Shown here: in pieces, positions 16,441 through 25,371 of the stretch
Numbering within the stretch: position 1 is the first letter of the stretch
Layout: each line of letters begins with the position of its first letter
NCBI RefSeq assembly: GCF_007954405.1
Contig: NZ_CP042344.1
Location: 1,860,001 to 1,924,000 of the forward strand
Length of the DNA: 64,000 nucleotides
Direction of reading: 5' to 3'
Source of the DNA: Comamonas flocculans
GTDB lineage: Bacteria; Pseudomonadota; Gammaproteobacteria; Burkholderiales; Burkholderiaceae_C
Notes under the pieces: model-generated
What the model saw: only the letters and a program-made list of their open reading frames with translations
Databases searched by the model: none
Told to the model about the DNA's origin: nothing
Position numbers and translations under genes: made by a program

Positions 16441-18927
16441 ATGCCACCAGCCATCCAACCCGGCGCCTCCATGCATGGCATCGCGCTACGCCACGATTTC
16501 CAGCAAAGTCCCGTGGGCCAATTGGGCGGGCGCCAGATTCAGCAGGGTCAGGCGCAGCCTGCGCGCAGCGCCGGGCGCGTGCTGTCTGACATAGGCCGCG
16601 GCATACAGAGCCTGGCCTCGCGGGCGCTCAATGCGGTGACCCCGCACGGGGTGCGCAGCGGGTCCAAGTTCCGCGCCGGCCTGAAGGAGTCGGGGGCGCA
16701 GCTTGGCGAGCTGCTCGGTGCCCTCTCGCATGGCCGCGGGCACATGGCGGACGGCGCCACCGCGCTGCGCCTGCTGCAAGCCTTGCCCACCACTGCCCGG
16801 CCCGCGACGAGTCGGGGCCTCGCCTATGCCGACCTGATAGAGCAGCGCACGGCGGTGCACCTTGCCAACATGAGCCCGGCACAACGCGAAGCCCTGCATG
16901 CGGGCCTGGCCATGGCGGAGAATTCCGCGCTCAAGGGGGACCCGACGCTGGCCGCCGTGCGCCGTGCGATGGAACAGGGCGCGGTGGAAGCTGCAGTGGC
17001 CGCGCTGCGCGAGCCCCTTGATCTGGCCATTTCGATGGTGGCCGAGGAGGCTGCCGACAAGGGCATCACCGGGCGGGCCTTCCAGGAGCTCTACAACACC
17101 GCGCGTGAGGTTCTGGAGCAGCAGGGTTTCAGGAACGTGCCCCGGGATGAGCTCAGGCACATGCAGCGTGCGCTGGTGCTGCAGGCACTGGAGCAGCGTA
17201 CCAGTCAGGCGCAGGATGCGGGCGAGCTCGAGCCGCTGGCGTCCATGGTCAACAAGCTGCCCACGCGCGAACTGCATGCGCTGATGAACGAGACGAGACA
17301 GCTTGCAGGCCACGATGCCACGACGGCCTCGTTCGTGGTCATGGGTGCGATCGGCCTGCGTGCCGAACAGCTGGAGCAGACCTTGACCACGGGCTTTGCC
17401 GCACTGCTCAGCCACGCGGGCCTGGCGCCCGAGGACGACCCCGGCGGCCCCTTGCACAGCCCCCAGGCCTACATGCGCCAGGTTGCCGAAATGGGCCAGG
17501 CGCTCGCCGAGCTGCGCGAACACAGCGAGGTGCACGACCTGCGTTTCCCCGAGGCGGTGAACGCCGCCCACGCCCGCGTACTCGCGCATTTGGAGGACTA
17601 CCTCACGCCCGACCATCTGCTCCAGTTGTCCGAGCTCAATTCCAGCCAGTTGCACGCCTTTGGCCAGGGATTGCGTGCGCTTGGCGTGCAGGCCGGTCAG
17701 GCGCAGGTGGCCGCGGATGCCAACCGCCGGCGCGAAGAGGTGCTGTCCGCCTATGCCCAGGGCGCGCAGGCGGCGCTGACGGCGCTGGCCACGGGCAACC
17801 TGGCGGCGTGCCTGCAGGGGCTGGCCCGGGCGCAGCCCCTGGGCGACGAGGCGCTGCAGGTGCACATGAACCTGGGCATGAAGGCCGAAGGGGCCGACGA
17901 GATCATGGACTTTCGCGCACGGCTGATGGAGCGCGCCATGCAGGAGATGGATACGCCGGCGCTGCAGGCGCTGTCGCAGCGCCTGAACAGCCAGGTGATG
18001 GAGGAGCTCGCTTCCGAGCTGAGCAACAGCGCCTCCCTGCTGCTGTCCGGCGGGCAGTCGACGGAAGCCTTCGACCCGCGTCTGGGCGCCACCATGTTCG
18101 ATCGCGTGACCGACATCCACCTGCTGCGTGAGGCCGTGGGCAATGCGCTGCAGGCGCGCGAGCTGGTCGCGGGAGAGCCGGGCTGGGCGGGGCAGGCGCC
18201 GCAGGTGCGCGAGCTGCTGCTTGCCCAGTACGGCGTGGCCCTCACGCCCGACGACAGGCTTGTCGTGCGCTTCGGCCGGGGCGGTCCGGCAGTGCAGGAT
18301 GCCCTGAAAGCAAACATCGATGCCATGGTCGCCCGGCCACAGACCGATCCGCCGCACGACGTGCACGGGCAGGTGACGGCCGGCTTCATCAAGGACCTGC
18401 CGCGCGCCCGCTATGCCATAGCCACCGACGGGGGGCAGGCGCGCGAGCTGCTTGACGCCGGCGTGGCCGATGCAAATGCGCGCATGGCAGGGGCGGTGGC
18501 GCAGCTGCGTGCCCTTGCCGGCAACAACGATGCGCTGCTGATGCTGGCCACACGCCTGGCCAACCAGAACGTGCAGGCCGGCATGCAGGCGGTGATGCTC
18601 ACGCAATCGAGCCCGCTGCGCCTGGACGACGGCACGCCGGGGCGCGTGATGGGGGTCGAGCACAACGACTACCGCTTCGAAAGCGATGGCGAGGGCGGTC
18701 TGCTGCTTACCGTGAAGCACGAGACCTCCAATATCTCGATGTTCTTTCCGGCGCCGCGCAATGCGTCCGAAGGGCTGGGCGCCCCGGTGCTGATGCAACC
18801 CGAGCAAAGCCGGGTGCAGTATCGCTTTGCGCTGCACATCGGCGCCGACCTGTCGGTGCGCATGCATGAGCCGCTGGAGTACAGCTACGAGCTCGTGCCG
18901 GCGCCCCCACAGGACGAGAATCCCTGA
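16441..18927 (+). CDS. Candidate large T3SS effector, no recognised domain
   Basis: An 828-residue soluble protein that I cannot assign. The N-terminus (MPPAIQPGASMHG, then Gln/Ser/Gly-rich to about residue 50) lacks a signal peptide and looks like a T3SS secretion signal. The middle is helical (Ala/Leu/Glu-rich). The C-terminal about 170 residues look like a mixed alpha/beta domain (DRLVVRFGRGGPAVQDAL, GRVMGVEHNDYRFESDGEGG, RVQYRFALHIGADLSVRM). Three points support effector status: its own ECF-type motif 24 bases upstream, a class I chaperone gene 35 bases downstream, and its location among T3SS genes. The ATG at 16441 is preferred; an upstream ATG at 16348 would place the promoter motif inside the gene. 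Catalytic residues cannot be named. Confidence 0.75.
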   Translation: MPPAIQPGASMHGIALRHDFQQSPVGQLGGRQIQQGQAQPARSAGRVLSDIGRGIQSLASRALNAVTPHGVRSGSKFRAGLKESGAQLGELLGALSHGRGHMADGATALRLLQALPTTARPATSRGLAYADLIEQRTAVHLANMSPAQREALHAGLAMAENSALKGDPTLAAVRRAMEQGAVEAAVAALREPLDLAISMVAEEAADKGITGRAFQELYNTAREVLEQQGFRNVPRDELRHMQRALVLQALEQRTSQAQDAGELEPLASMVNKLPTRELHALMNETRQLAGHDATTASFVVMGAIGLRAEQLEQTLTTGFAALLSHAGLAPEDDPGGPLHSPQAYMRQVAEMGQALAELREHSEVHDLRFPEAVNAAHARVLAHLEDYLTPDHLLQLSELNSSQLHAFGQGLRALGVQAGQAQVAADANRRREEVLSAYAQGAQAALTALATGNLAACLQGLARAQPLGDEALQVHMNLGMKAEGADEIMDFRARLMERAMQEMDTPALQALSQRLNSQVMEELASELSNSASLLLSGGQSTEAFDPRLGATMFDRVTDIHLLREAVGNALQARELVAGEPGWAGQAPQVRELLLAQYGVALTPDDRLVVRFGRGGPAVQDALKANIDAMVARPQTDPPHDVHGQVTAGFIKDLPRARYAIATDGGQARELLDAGVADANARMAGAVAQLRALAGNNDALLMLATRLANQNVQAGMQAVMLTQSSPLRLDDGTPGRVMGVEHNDYRFESDGEGGLLLTVKHETSNISMFFPAPRNASEGLGAPVLMQPEQSRVQYRFALHIGADLSVRMHEPLEYSYELVPAPPQDENP

Positions 18928-18962
18928 TCCGCGCCCTGCCCATCTTGTGAAGGAAACCGAAC

Positions 18963-19445
18963 ATGTCCTCATGCGACCAACTTCTGCTGGACCTTGGCCA
19001 GAGCGCCGGCCTGCCGCAGGCATTGCATTTTGACGACCAGGGCTGTGCGCGCCTGGTGGTGGGTGCGAGCCTGGCGATCGACTTCGAACGCGACGCCGAA
19101 GCCGGCCTCATCCAGATCTACAGCGTGCTCGCTGCGGCCCCGGCCCGCGGGGGCGAAGCCCTGTACCGCACGCTGCTCGAAGCCAATCTGTTCGGCGGCG
19201 ATACCGCCGGGGCCACGCTCGCGATCGACGCGCACCTGCGCGAGATCGTGCTGTGTCGCAGCGTACCGGCCGAAACCACCTCGGCCGCGGCCTTCGTGAA
19301 ACTGGTGGAGCAGTTCATCGCGGCGGCGGAAGACTGGAGCGAGCGCGTGGCCGTGCAGACGGCCCTGACCGCCGGACCGATCGGCGGCCAAGGCGTGGAC
19401 GCCGCCGTGAGCGTGCCGGACATGGGCCACTTTCTGCGTGCTTGA
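18963..19445 (+). CDS. Class I (CesT-family) chaperone for the 828-aa effector
   Basis: A 160-residue acidic protein with the CesT fold pattern: an N-terminal helix (CDQLLLDLGQSAGL), beta strands (LHFDDQGCARLVVG, LAIDFERDAEAGLIQIYSVLA) and a LYRTLLEANLFGGDTAGATLAIDA stretch. The C-terminal helix is FVKLVEQFIAAAEDWS. It has an AAGGA ribosome site and starts 35 bases after the effector, the usual arrangement for a dedicated chaperone and its client. Confidence 0.88.
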   Translation: MSSCDQLLLDLGQSAGLPQALHFDDQGCARLVVGASLAIDFERDAEAGLIQIYSVLAAAPARGGEALYRTLLEANLFGGDTAGATLAIDAHLREIVLCRSVPAETTSAAAFVKLVEQFIAAAEDWSERVAVQTALTAGPIGGQGVDAAVSVPDMGHFLRA

Positions 19446-19553
19446 CCGCGCGGCTGCGCCGCCGGTGCTTTCGCCGTGCCGGCCGGGGCCGACGGCTCGG
19501 CGGCGGCGCGGTGGCGCGGTCTTTGCCTGAAGCGGACATGAGAAAGTATCGAG

Positions 19554-20666
19554 ATGGAGCGCATTGATGCATCGCAAGCCGGCCTGGCCGGCTTTGGCCC
19601 GGGGCTGAACGCCGGTGCCGGCGCCGACGCCAGCGCCGGCATGCGCGGCATGCTGAACCAGCAGCAGGTGGTGGTGGACACTGCCGACTCGGTGCTCACC
19701 GACGCGGCCGAAGAGATCAGCCTGCACCACTCCGAAAAGGCCGAAACCAAGCACACCGCAGAGCGCAAGAAGGAGCTGGCCCGGCCGCTGGCCTTGATGA
19801 GCGCCGAGGCCATCGAAGCCTACGTCAACGCCGCGGAGGGCAACGACGGGCCGGAAAAGCTCGTGGCGCTTGCCAAGCGCATGCTTGCCGGCCAGGGCGA
19901 CCCTGCCAGGCTGGCGCGAGAGAGCTTTGACAACCCCGGCTCGCAGTATCTGGCGCTGCAGTACGCGCTGGGCCAAGGCCAGCGCGAAGGCGCCGCGGCG
20001 GACGTGCTGGAGCGTCTGCAGGAGGCACTCGAAGACCTGGAGATGAGCCACGGCCCGCGCATCCGCGCGGACATCAACACCATAGGCGCAGCGGCCGAGG
20101 AAGCGGGCGCGCCGGCCGAGGTGGCGCGGTTCCAGCAGGCCTACGCCGACGTGGTGCTGGGCGCGGCCACGCTCAACCAGACCCTGCAGCTGGTGGTGGA
20201 GCGCTTTGGCGAGCAGGATTTCACCCGCGGCCTGCAGCGCCTGACGCGCGCGCTGGGCCAGGATCTGGCTGCCGAGCGCCCGAGCGCCGAGCCTGCACGG
20301 CTGCAGAGCCTAGTGCAGGACATCTACCACCTTGGCGTGGCTGCCACCGTGCTGGAAGGCTGTCAGAGCCTGCTGTCCGGGCTTGCAGCCAGGCACGACC
20401 TGAACGCGAACCCCGGTGCGGTCGCGCTGATGAAGGAACTGGTCGCGGTGAGTGCGGAAAACTGGCTGTCGCCGACGCGCTTTTCCAGCTTGTCCGAGAG
20501 CTACGGCGCGCGCGAAGTGGCGGCGCAGATTGCCTTCATCGGTGGCGTCAAGAGCTTGCTGCACGAGATGCCACCGCAGGTCTTCAACGATGGCGAACAG
20601 CGTTTTTCGGTCTTCAACGCGGTGCAGGAAGCGCTGGACGTGGCCATAGACCGCGAGGAGTATTGA
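19554..20666 (+). CDS. sctW: SctW, T3SS gatekeeper (YopN-TyeA fusion type)
   Basis: A 370-residue gatekeeper that blocks effector release until host contact. The N-terminal 75 residues contain the chaperone-binding region and the AERKKELARPLALMSAEAIEAYV segment. The helical YopN-like body follows. The C-terminal about 90 residues (ALMKELVAVSAENWLSPTRFSSL, then FIGGVKSLLHEMPPQVF) correspond to TyeA, so the two Yersinia proteins are joined here as in BopN, SepL and MxiC. The next gene is a SycN-like chaperone, as in Yersinia. Confidence 0.93.
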   Translation: MERIDASQAGLAGFGPGLNAGAGADASAGMRGMLNQQQVVVDTADSVLTDAAEEISLHHSEKAETKHTAERKKELARPLALMSAEAIEAYVNAAEGNDGPEKLVALAKRMLAGQGDPARLARESFDNPGSQYLALQYALGQGQREGAAADVLERLQEALEDLEMSHGPRIRADINTIGAAAEEAGAPAEVARFQQAYADVVLGAATLNQTLQLVVERFGEQDFTRGLQRLTRALGQDLAAERPSAEPARLQSLVQDIYHLGVAATVLEGCQSLLSGLAARHDLNANPGAVALMKELVAVSAENWLSPTRFSSLSESYGAREVAAQIAFIGGVKSLLHEMPPQVFNDGEQRFSVFNAVQEALDVAIDREEY

Positions 20667-20669
20667 CCC

Positions 20670-21050
20670 ATGTCCATGGAACAGGCACTGGCCGATCTTG
20701 GCCACCGGATAGGCATCGCTGCACTGGCGCCCGGGCCCAATGACAGTCTGCAGCTGCGCTTTGCGTCGGGCGCGGCCCTCGGCGTGGCGCGCCAGGGTGA
20801 GCAGGTGGTGGTGCACCTGAGCGAGCCCGTGGCGGCACACGAGGCCACCGTCTTGCTGCTGCGCGCGATGAAGCGTGCGGCGCTACCCGAGGCGGGGGCG
20901 GCGGCGATCCAGCCCGGCCTGTTCAGTGCCGACGGCCAGGACTGGCTGGTGCTGGCGCTGCGCCTGGCCGAGCAGGGGCTGGGCGCACGCGAACTGGAGC
21001 AGGCCATGCAGGGCTTGCAGACCCTGTTGCAGCGGCTGCGCAGCGACTGA
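20670..21050 (+). CDS. SycN-like chaperone of the gatekeeper
   Basis: A 126-residue class I chaperone-type protein (MEQALADLGHRIGIAAL, LQLRFASGAALGVARQGEQVVVHLS, LLRAMKRAALPE, C-terminal ELEQAMQGLQTLLQRLRSD). It starts four bases after sctW. In the Yersinia order yopN-tyeA-sycN-yscX-yscY-yscV this is the SycN position, so SctW is its probable partner. No separate YscB-like partner is visible next to it. Confidence 0.78.
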   Translation: MSMEQALADLGHRIGIAALAPGPNDSLQLRFASGAALGVARQGEQVVVHLSEPVAAHEATVLLLRAMKRAALPEAGAAAIQPGLFSADGQDWLVLALRLAEQGLGARELEQAMQGLQTLLQRLRSD

Positions 21051-21093
21051 GGCGGGGTGCAGCAAGATCCGGGCACGCACCCAGCCGGACTAT

Positions 21094-21144
21094 TCAAAAA
21101 CGCTAGCTGTCAGCGGTTTCTGCATAAGGGCCAGAGGCCAAAAA
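21094..21144. repeat. Interspersed palindromic repeat, copy 3
   Basis: Minus-strand orientation of the family: TTTTTGGCCTCTGGCCCTTAT, then CGCTGACAGCTAGCGTTTTT. It lies between the SycN-like gene and the promoter of the phosphatase effector. Confidence 0.7.
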
Positions 21145-21162
21145 GACCAAAATTTTTCCGGT

Positions 21163-21191
21163 GGAACTGGCACCCTGGGTGGCGTTACTCA
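21163..21191 (+). promoter_or_regulatory. Putative ECF-sigma promoter of the phosphatase effector
   Basis: GGAAC at 21163-21167, 16 bases (one more than the other copies), then GTTACTCA at 21184-21191, 57 bases upstream of the ATG. Confidence 0.7.
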
Positions 21192-21248
21192 AACCGGGAG
21201 AGGCGGCGCTGCGCGGTGCAGCGCCGTGCTGGAGCAAGGAGAAACAGC

Positions 21249-23804
21249 ATGCCACTGGAGAGCATCGGCAACCGCAGCCAGCTGCAAAGCGCCCAATGGC
21301 TGGCGACGATCAACCTGGATACCGGCAAGCAGGAGGGCCGCTCGGTCGGCTCGCTCGGTGGCCAGGCTGGCGCCCACCGTATTGCGCTGTCGCTGCCCCA
21401 GAGCATACGTGGTGCAGTCAATGGCGGCGTCGGCGGCGCGCGCAAGCTCACCGACCTGCGGCTGGACGGCGTGCCGGCGCACCAGATAGGCACGCGCCGC
21501 GATGCCACGGTGGGCCAGATCAATGCCCTCATCAACGCCGCCGAAGCCGACCGTGCTGCCCATGGCGGCCAGCTGAGCGCCGCCGGGCAGGCGCTGCGCG
21601 AACATCTGGAGCTGCTGGGGGACGCCTATGCCCAGCTGAGTGCCGGCCCGGCCGTGGGCGACAAGCTCATGGCGCAGATGGAGGGGCTCGATGGCCTGCA
21701 GGACAAACTTGCCGGGCTGCTGAAGGATGGCTTCGATGACCTGCCCGAAGGCGTGCAGGACAAGGTGCGGACGCTGTGCGAGAGCCTGCAGGCCCAGGTG
21801 CAGGACCGCATCAGCTACCTCGGGCACACGGTGGTGGATTCACCGCTCTCGCTCTCGGGCATGTATCAGAGCAAGGCGCAGTTTTCCGAGGGGGCGGTGC
21901 GCGTGATCGATGCGCAGCTGCAGCGTGCCGACCTGAGCGGCGCCCAGCGCCAGGCGCTGAACGCGGCGCGCGCCGAGATCTTCCAGGCGCGTGCGGACTT
22001 CCTGCGCACGCAGGCGCTGCAGCACGCCGGCCAGCTCGGCAATGCCGCGCAAGTGGTGGGCAAGAAGCCGGTCACGGGCCTGAAGGGCTGGCTCTTCGGC
22101 GGCGAACAGAAACGCGCGCGCCAGCTGCACGTGAATGAACTTCTGAACAGCCACCGCACCGCGGCCAACACGCCCAGGATCGACGAGCAGACCATCATCC
22201 AGGACACGCTCAAGGCCGTCTTCAAGCAAGTCGGCCTCGACCCCGGGGGTGTGGGTCACGCGTTTCACCATGCGATGAACGAGGTGCTCAACAGGGATCA
22301 GGACTGGGCGCCCATCGTCAAGGAAATCCAGCTGCAATCGGGCAGCGAGACGGTGCTCAGCTACAGTGAAACCACCCCGGCGGGCAATTTCATCAGCGCC
22401 TACGCGGGCAAGGGTTTCAATGCCCACAGCAGCGCTGAATACACCCATGCGGTCAACCTCGCGCGCACTCGGCTCACGGACGGGCAGGGCCAGGTGCTGT
22501 TCGACGGGCTGCGCCATGGCGTGATCTCGGCCTTCGGCATCACGCCGGGCGAGATTGCTCACATGGGCGACGACGAGCTCGCCCCCATGGTCGAGCAGCT
22601 GCTGCCCAAGGAGCAATGGCTGCGCGAGAACGAGCGTGAGGTGCGCCTGCTGCAGACCTTGAGCGACACCGGACTGGCCGACTACGAGGCGCAGCAGCTG
22701 CAGCACCATCTGGGCCCGATCAGCCTGAAGGAGACGCTCGCCGCCGTGCGCGAGGACGCCGCGCTGGTGGACGCCATGCGCCGCCAGGCCAATCTCAACC
22801 GCGCGCGCGAGACGGTGCTGGCCACCGTGCTGACCGACCCGGCGTTGATGCAGCGTGCGCTGGCCGGCGAGAAGGTGCCGGTGGACATCCTGTCCATATC
22901 GTTGCTCACGCCGGACAACGTGCGCCCGCTGATCAAGGGCGCGCACGAGAACGAGCGGCGCATGGTGCAAGACCAGGTGCAGGCCTGGAAGGACGTGAGC
23001 GGTGTGCAGAGCTTCGAGGTGCTGGACGAGGAGGGGCGGCCGCGCCAGATCACGCTGCGGGTGAACCCCGTGGCCTGCAATTACGGCGTGAATGCGGGTG
23101 GCGTGGGCTCGGCCTCATGGCTCGTGGGCGGCTGGGACAACGTCGCCGGCCTCAACGGCGAGGCGCTGGGCAAGCTGCTGGGTGAGGACGTCCAGACCAT
23201 CGCCCAGGGCGGCATGCCCGGCGGCCTGGTCGGCTCCCGCATGCGCGAGCTGGAGCAGCAGGTGCTGGACAAGCGCGCTGAGCTCGCAAGTGCCGAGCGC
23301 TCGGGCGATGGCGAGCGCGCCCGCCGGCTGCGGGCGCAGCTGGCGCCCATCGAATTGCGGCTGTCGCAGGCGCGCGATCTGGCGCAGCAGATCGCGCAGA
23401 TCCAGCAGGACGGCAGCTACCGCGTGGCCGGCAGCGAACCCTACAAAATGCCCACGCGTCTGGCGGTGCTGGCCGAGATGTTCGGCCTGAAGGTCATGTT
23501 CAACTGCAAGAGTGGCAAAGACAGGACGGGTGAGCTCGACGCCGAGATCAAGCACTTCAAGCTGCAGATGCAGCTCGGCGGCAGGGTGCCGCACTATGAA
23601 CGCGTGCGCAGCCCGGAGGAGATCGCCCAGTTCCATGAAGTCGTCACGCACAGCGGCAACTTCGAGATGCAGCGCCTGAACACCGGCTACGCAGGCTACA
23701 AGCTGCTGGGCGTCAGTGCGCTGTACGAGCAGTTTGGCGGAAGCGGCGGCGACGATGAGCTCACCGCCAATTTCCTCGGTCTTTCCAGATACACCAAGAG
23801 CTGA
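21249..23804 (+). CDS. SopB/IpgD-family phosphoinositide phosphatase effector
   Basis: An 851-residue predicted T3SS effector. The active-site motif NCKSGKDRTG (catalytic Cys at about residue 753, the CX5R arrangement) and the following DAEIKHFKLQ stretch match SopB and IpgD. A second family block, SGNFEMQRLNTGYAGYKLL, lies about 60 residues later. An upstream NYGVNAGGVG block resembles the other conserved SopB motif. Family members inject into host cells and dephosphorylate phosphoinositides such as PI(4,5)P2. SopB and IpgD are about 540-560 aa, so this protein has roughly 290 extra N-terminal residues of unknown role, perhaps for targeting. The N-terminus MPLESIGNRSQLQSAQ has secretion-signal composition. 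It has an AAGGAG ribosome site, its own ECF-type motif and a chaperone two bases downstream. An upstream extension of this frame has no support. Confidence 0.9.
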   Translation: MPLESIGNRSQLQSAQWLATINLDTGKQEGRSVGSLGGQAGAHRIALSLPQSIRGAVNGGVGGARKLTDLRLDGVPAHQIGTRRDATVGQINALINAAEADRAAHGGQLSAAGQALREHLELLGDAYAQLSAGPAVGDKLMAQMEGLDGLQDKLAGLLKDGFDDLPEGVQDKVRTLCESLQAQVQDRISYLGHTVVDSPLSLSGMYQSKAQFSEGAVRVIDAQLQRADLSGAQRQALNAARAEIFQARADFLRTQALQHAGQLGNAAQVVGKKPVTGLKGWLFGGEQKRARQLHVNELLNSHRTAANTPRIDEQTIIQDTLKAVFKQVGLDPGGVGHAFHHAMNEVLNRDQDWAPIVKEIQLQSGSETVLSYSETTPAGNFISAYAGKGFNAHSSAEYTHAVNLARTRLTDGQGQVLFDGLRHGVISAFGITPGEIAHMGDDELAPMVEQLLPKEQWLRENEREVRLLQTLSDTGLADYEAQQLQHHLGPISLKETLAAVREDAALVDAMRRQANLNRARETVLATVLTDPALMQRALAGEKVPVDILSISLLTPDNVRPLIKGAHENERRMVQDQVQAWKDVSGVQSFEVLDEEGRPRQITLRVNPVACNYGVNAGGVGSASWLVGGWDNVAGLNGEALGKLLGEDVQTIAQGGMPGGLVGSRMRELEQQVLDKRAELASAERSGDGERARRLRAQLAPIELRLSQARDLAQQIAQIQQDGSYRVAGSEPYKMPTRLAVLAEMFGLKVMFNCKSGKDRTGELDAEIKHFKLQMQLGGRVPHYERVRSPEEIAQFHEVVTHSGNFEMQRLNTGYAGYKLLGVSALYEQFGGSGGDDELTANFLGLSRYTKS

Positions 23805-23806
23805 AC

Positions 23807-24256
23807 ATGAACACACGTGAACAAGCCCATGCGCTGCTGCACGCCCTGGGTGACGTCCTGGGCCTGCCCCTCGTACCCGACGCCGATGGCGCCTGCGGCC
23901 TGCGCATAGACGAGCGCCTGGAGCTCACGCTGCGGCTGCAGGAGCAGGAGGCGGCACTGCTGGCCTACGCCCAGGTGGGTGCCCTGCCGGCCGCCCGGCC
24001 CGAGGCCGTCTTGCGCCGGCTGCTTGCTGCCAACCATGTCTGGGAAGGCAGCCAGGGAGCGACCTGGTCGCTGTGGGGCGATCAGCTCACCCTGGCGCGC
24101 CTGTGGCCGCTGCAGGACCTGGACGCAGCCGGGCTGGCCCAGGAGCTGGCGCGTTTTGCCGAGGTGGCGCTGGCCGAACAGACGCGCCTGGGCGCGCCCG
24201 GCGGCAGCCCGCCTGCCGGCGCCGCAGCGCTGCCGCCGGGGGTCTGGGCCGCCTGA
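23807..24256 (+). CDS. Class I chaperone of the phosphatase effector (SigE/IpgE position)
   Basis: A 149-residue CesT-like protein (AHALLHALGDVLGLPLVPDADGACGLRI, LELTLRLQEQEAALLAYAQVG, VLRRLLAANHVWEGSQGATWSL, LAQELARFAEVALAEQ) with a disordered Ala/Gly/Pro tail. It begins two bases after the phosphatase stop, the same place SigE and IpgE occupy next to SopB and IpgD. It very likely keeps the phosphatase secretion-competent. Confidence 0.9.
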   Translation: MNTREQAHALLHALGDVLGLPLVPDADGACGLRIDERLELTLRLQEQEAALLAYAQVGALPAARPEAVLRRLLAANHVWEGSQGATWSLWGDQLTLARLWPLQDLDAAGLAQELARFAEVALAEQTRLGAPGGSPPAGAAALPPGVWAA

Positions 24257-24432
24257 GGCGGGCGCGCGACCGCGCCTTGCCAGGGCTGCGCAAGGACCTG
24301 TCGGCCGAGACGGCGGGCGGACCGTACATTACGCGCTGCGGCGCCGCCGCGCGTGGGTGATTGCGGGCCGAACCCGGCCTGCGATGGAGAGCCCCTCTGC
24401 ATGCGCCAGCGCCACGGGGCTTGGCGGACAAT

Positions 24433-24460
24433 GGAACCGGCTGCCGCGGGCGGTTACTCA
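24433..24460 (+). promoter_or_regulatory. Putative ECF-sigma promoter of sctX-Y-V-D
   Basis: GGAAC at 24433-24437, 15 bases, then GTTACTCA at 24453-24460, 52 bases upstream of the sctX ATG, in an otherwise gene-free 256-base gap. Confidence 0.75.
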
Positions 24461-24512
24461 AGGGGCGGCAAGACGTTTTCTCTTTCATCCTGTTGTTCAA
24501 CGGATCTGCACC

Positions 24513-24932
24513 ATGTCTGACTTCGCCCTTGGCCAGAGCCTGGCTTTTGACCGCGGCATCGACCGCGTGACCTACGCCCGGCGCGAGGACATGCCCTCGC
24601 TGCCCCAGCGCCAGGAGAGCGCGCCGGCCGACGTGGCGGCCCGCCCGCAGGTCGAGGCGCTGCTGGCCTTGCCCACGCTCGACGATGCGCTGGAGAGCCG
24701 CATCCGCCCCGAGCTGGAGCACCGCGAACTGATGACACCCACGCGCTTTCGCCAGGGTCTGGAGGGCATACAACACAGCCTGCGCGAGGCCGCGGCCCGC
24801 CTGCAGGGCTCCGAGAGCAGGCAGGACGCCGAGCAGCTGCGCATGCTCAACCGCGCCACGCGCCTGCTGAACGAAGAATGCCAGCTGCGCGACCTGGTGC
24901 AGATGTACCGCAGCGTGCTCTATCAGGGGTAA
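24513..24932 (+). CDS. sctX: SctX, YscX-like T3SS export protein
   Basis: A 139-residue protein at the YscX position immediately before the YscY-like and SctV genes. The C-terminal part (TPTRFRQGLEGIQHSLREAAARL, LNRATRLLNEECQLRDLVQMYRSVLYQG) has the pattern of the YscX C-terminus. The N-terminus is Pro/Arg/Asp-rich and extended, as expected of an early secreted substrate. YscX binds YscY and the export gate SctV and is restricted to Ysc-type systems. The start ATG lies 52 bases after an ECF-type motif. Confidence 0.78.
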   Translation: MSDFALGQSLAFDRGIDRVTYARREDMPSLPQRQESAPADVAARPQVEALLALPTLDDALESRIRPELEHRELMTPTRFRQGLEGIQHSLREAAARLQGSESRQDAEQLRMLNRATRLLNEECQLRDLVQMYRSVLYQG

Positions 24933-24936
24933 GCCT

Positions 24937-25371
24937 TTGGCTGCTGACACCACGCCCCGGGCTGGCGAGCTGCCCGCCTCCGAAGCGCAAGGCGGCGCCT
25001 TGCCGCTGGCGCGCCAGCTCGAGGTCATGGACCTGCTGAGCTACATCTATCTGCAGCACGGCCTGCCGGACAAGGCGGCGGTGCTGCTGGGAGCGCGCGA
25101 CGTGCTGGCGCCGGACGACGCGCGTGCGCTGCTCATGCTGGCGCTGGCGCAGGTGCGTTCGGCCAAGCCGCAGCGCGCCCTGGCCACGCTGGAGCGCCTG
25201 GCGCTGGCTGGCGCCATGGACGCGGCCTTTCATCTGGTGCGTGCGCAGGCGTTGCAGGCCCAGGGCCAGGCACAGGAAGCGGCCAGCGCCATGCGCGCCT
25301 ATGTGCGCCTGCGCGACGAGGCGGCCGCGCCAAGCCATGGGGACACGGCGGCTGCCGTGGCGGGCGCATAG
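24937..25371 (+). CDS. sctY: SctY, YscY-like TPR chaperone of SctX
   Basis: A 144-residue TPR-like protein ([68 protein letters not shown]). The start is probably the TTG at 24937, six bases after AGGGGT; no ATG exists before residue 28. It lies between sctX and sctV, overlapping sctV by one base. Position and fold match YscY, which binds YscX and the cytoplasmic domain of SctV. Confidence 0.8.
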   Translation: MAADTTPRAGELPASEAQGGALPLARQLEVMDLLSYIYLQHGLPDKAAVLLGARDVLAPDDARALLMLALAQVRSAKPQRALATLERLALAGAMDAAFHLVRAQALQAQGQAQEAASAMRAYVRLRDEAAAPSHGDTAAAVAGA

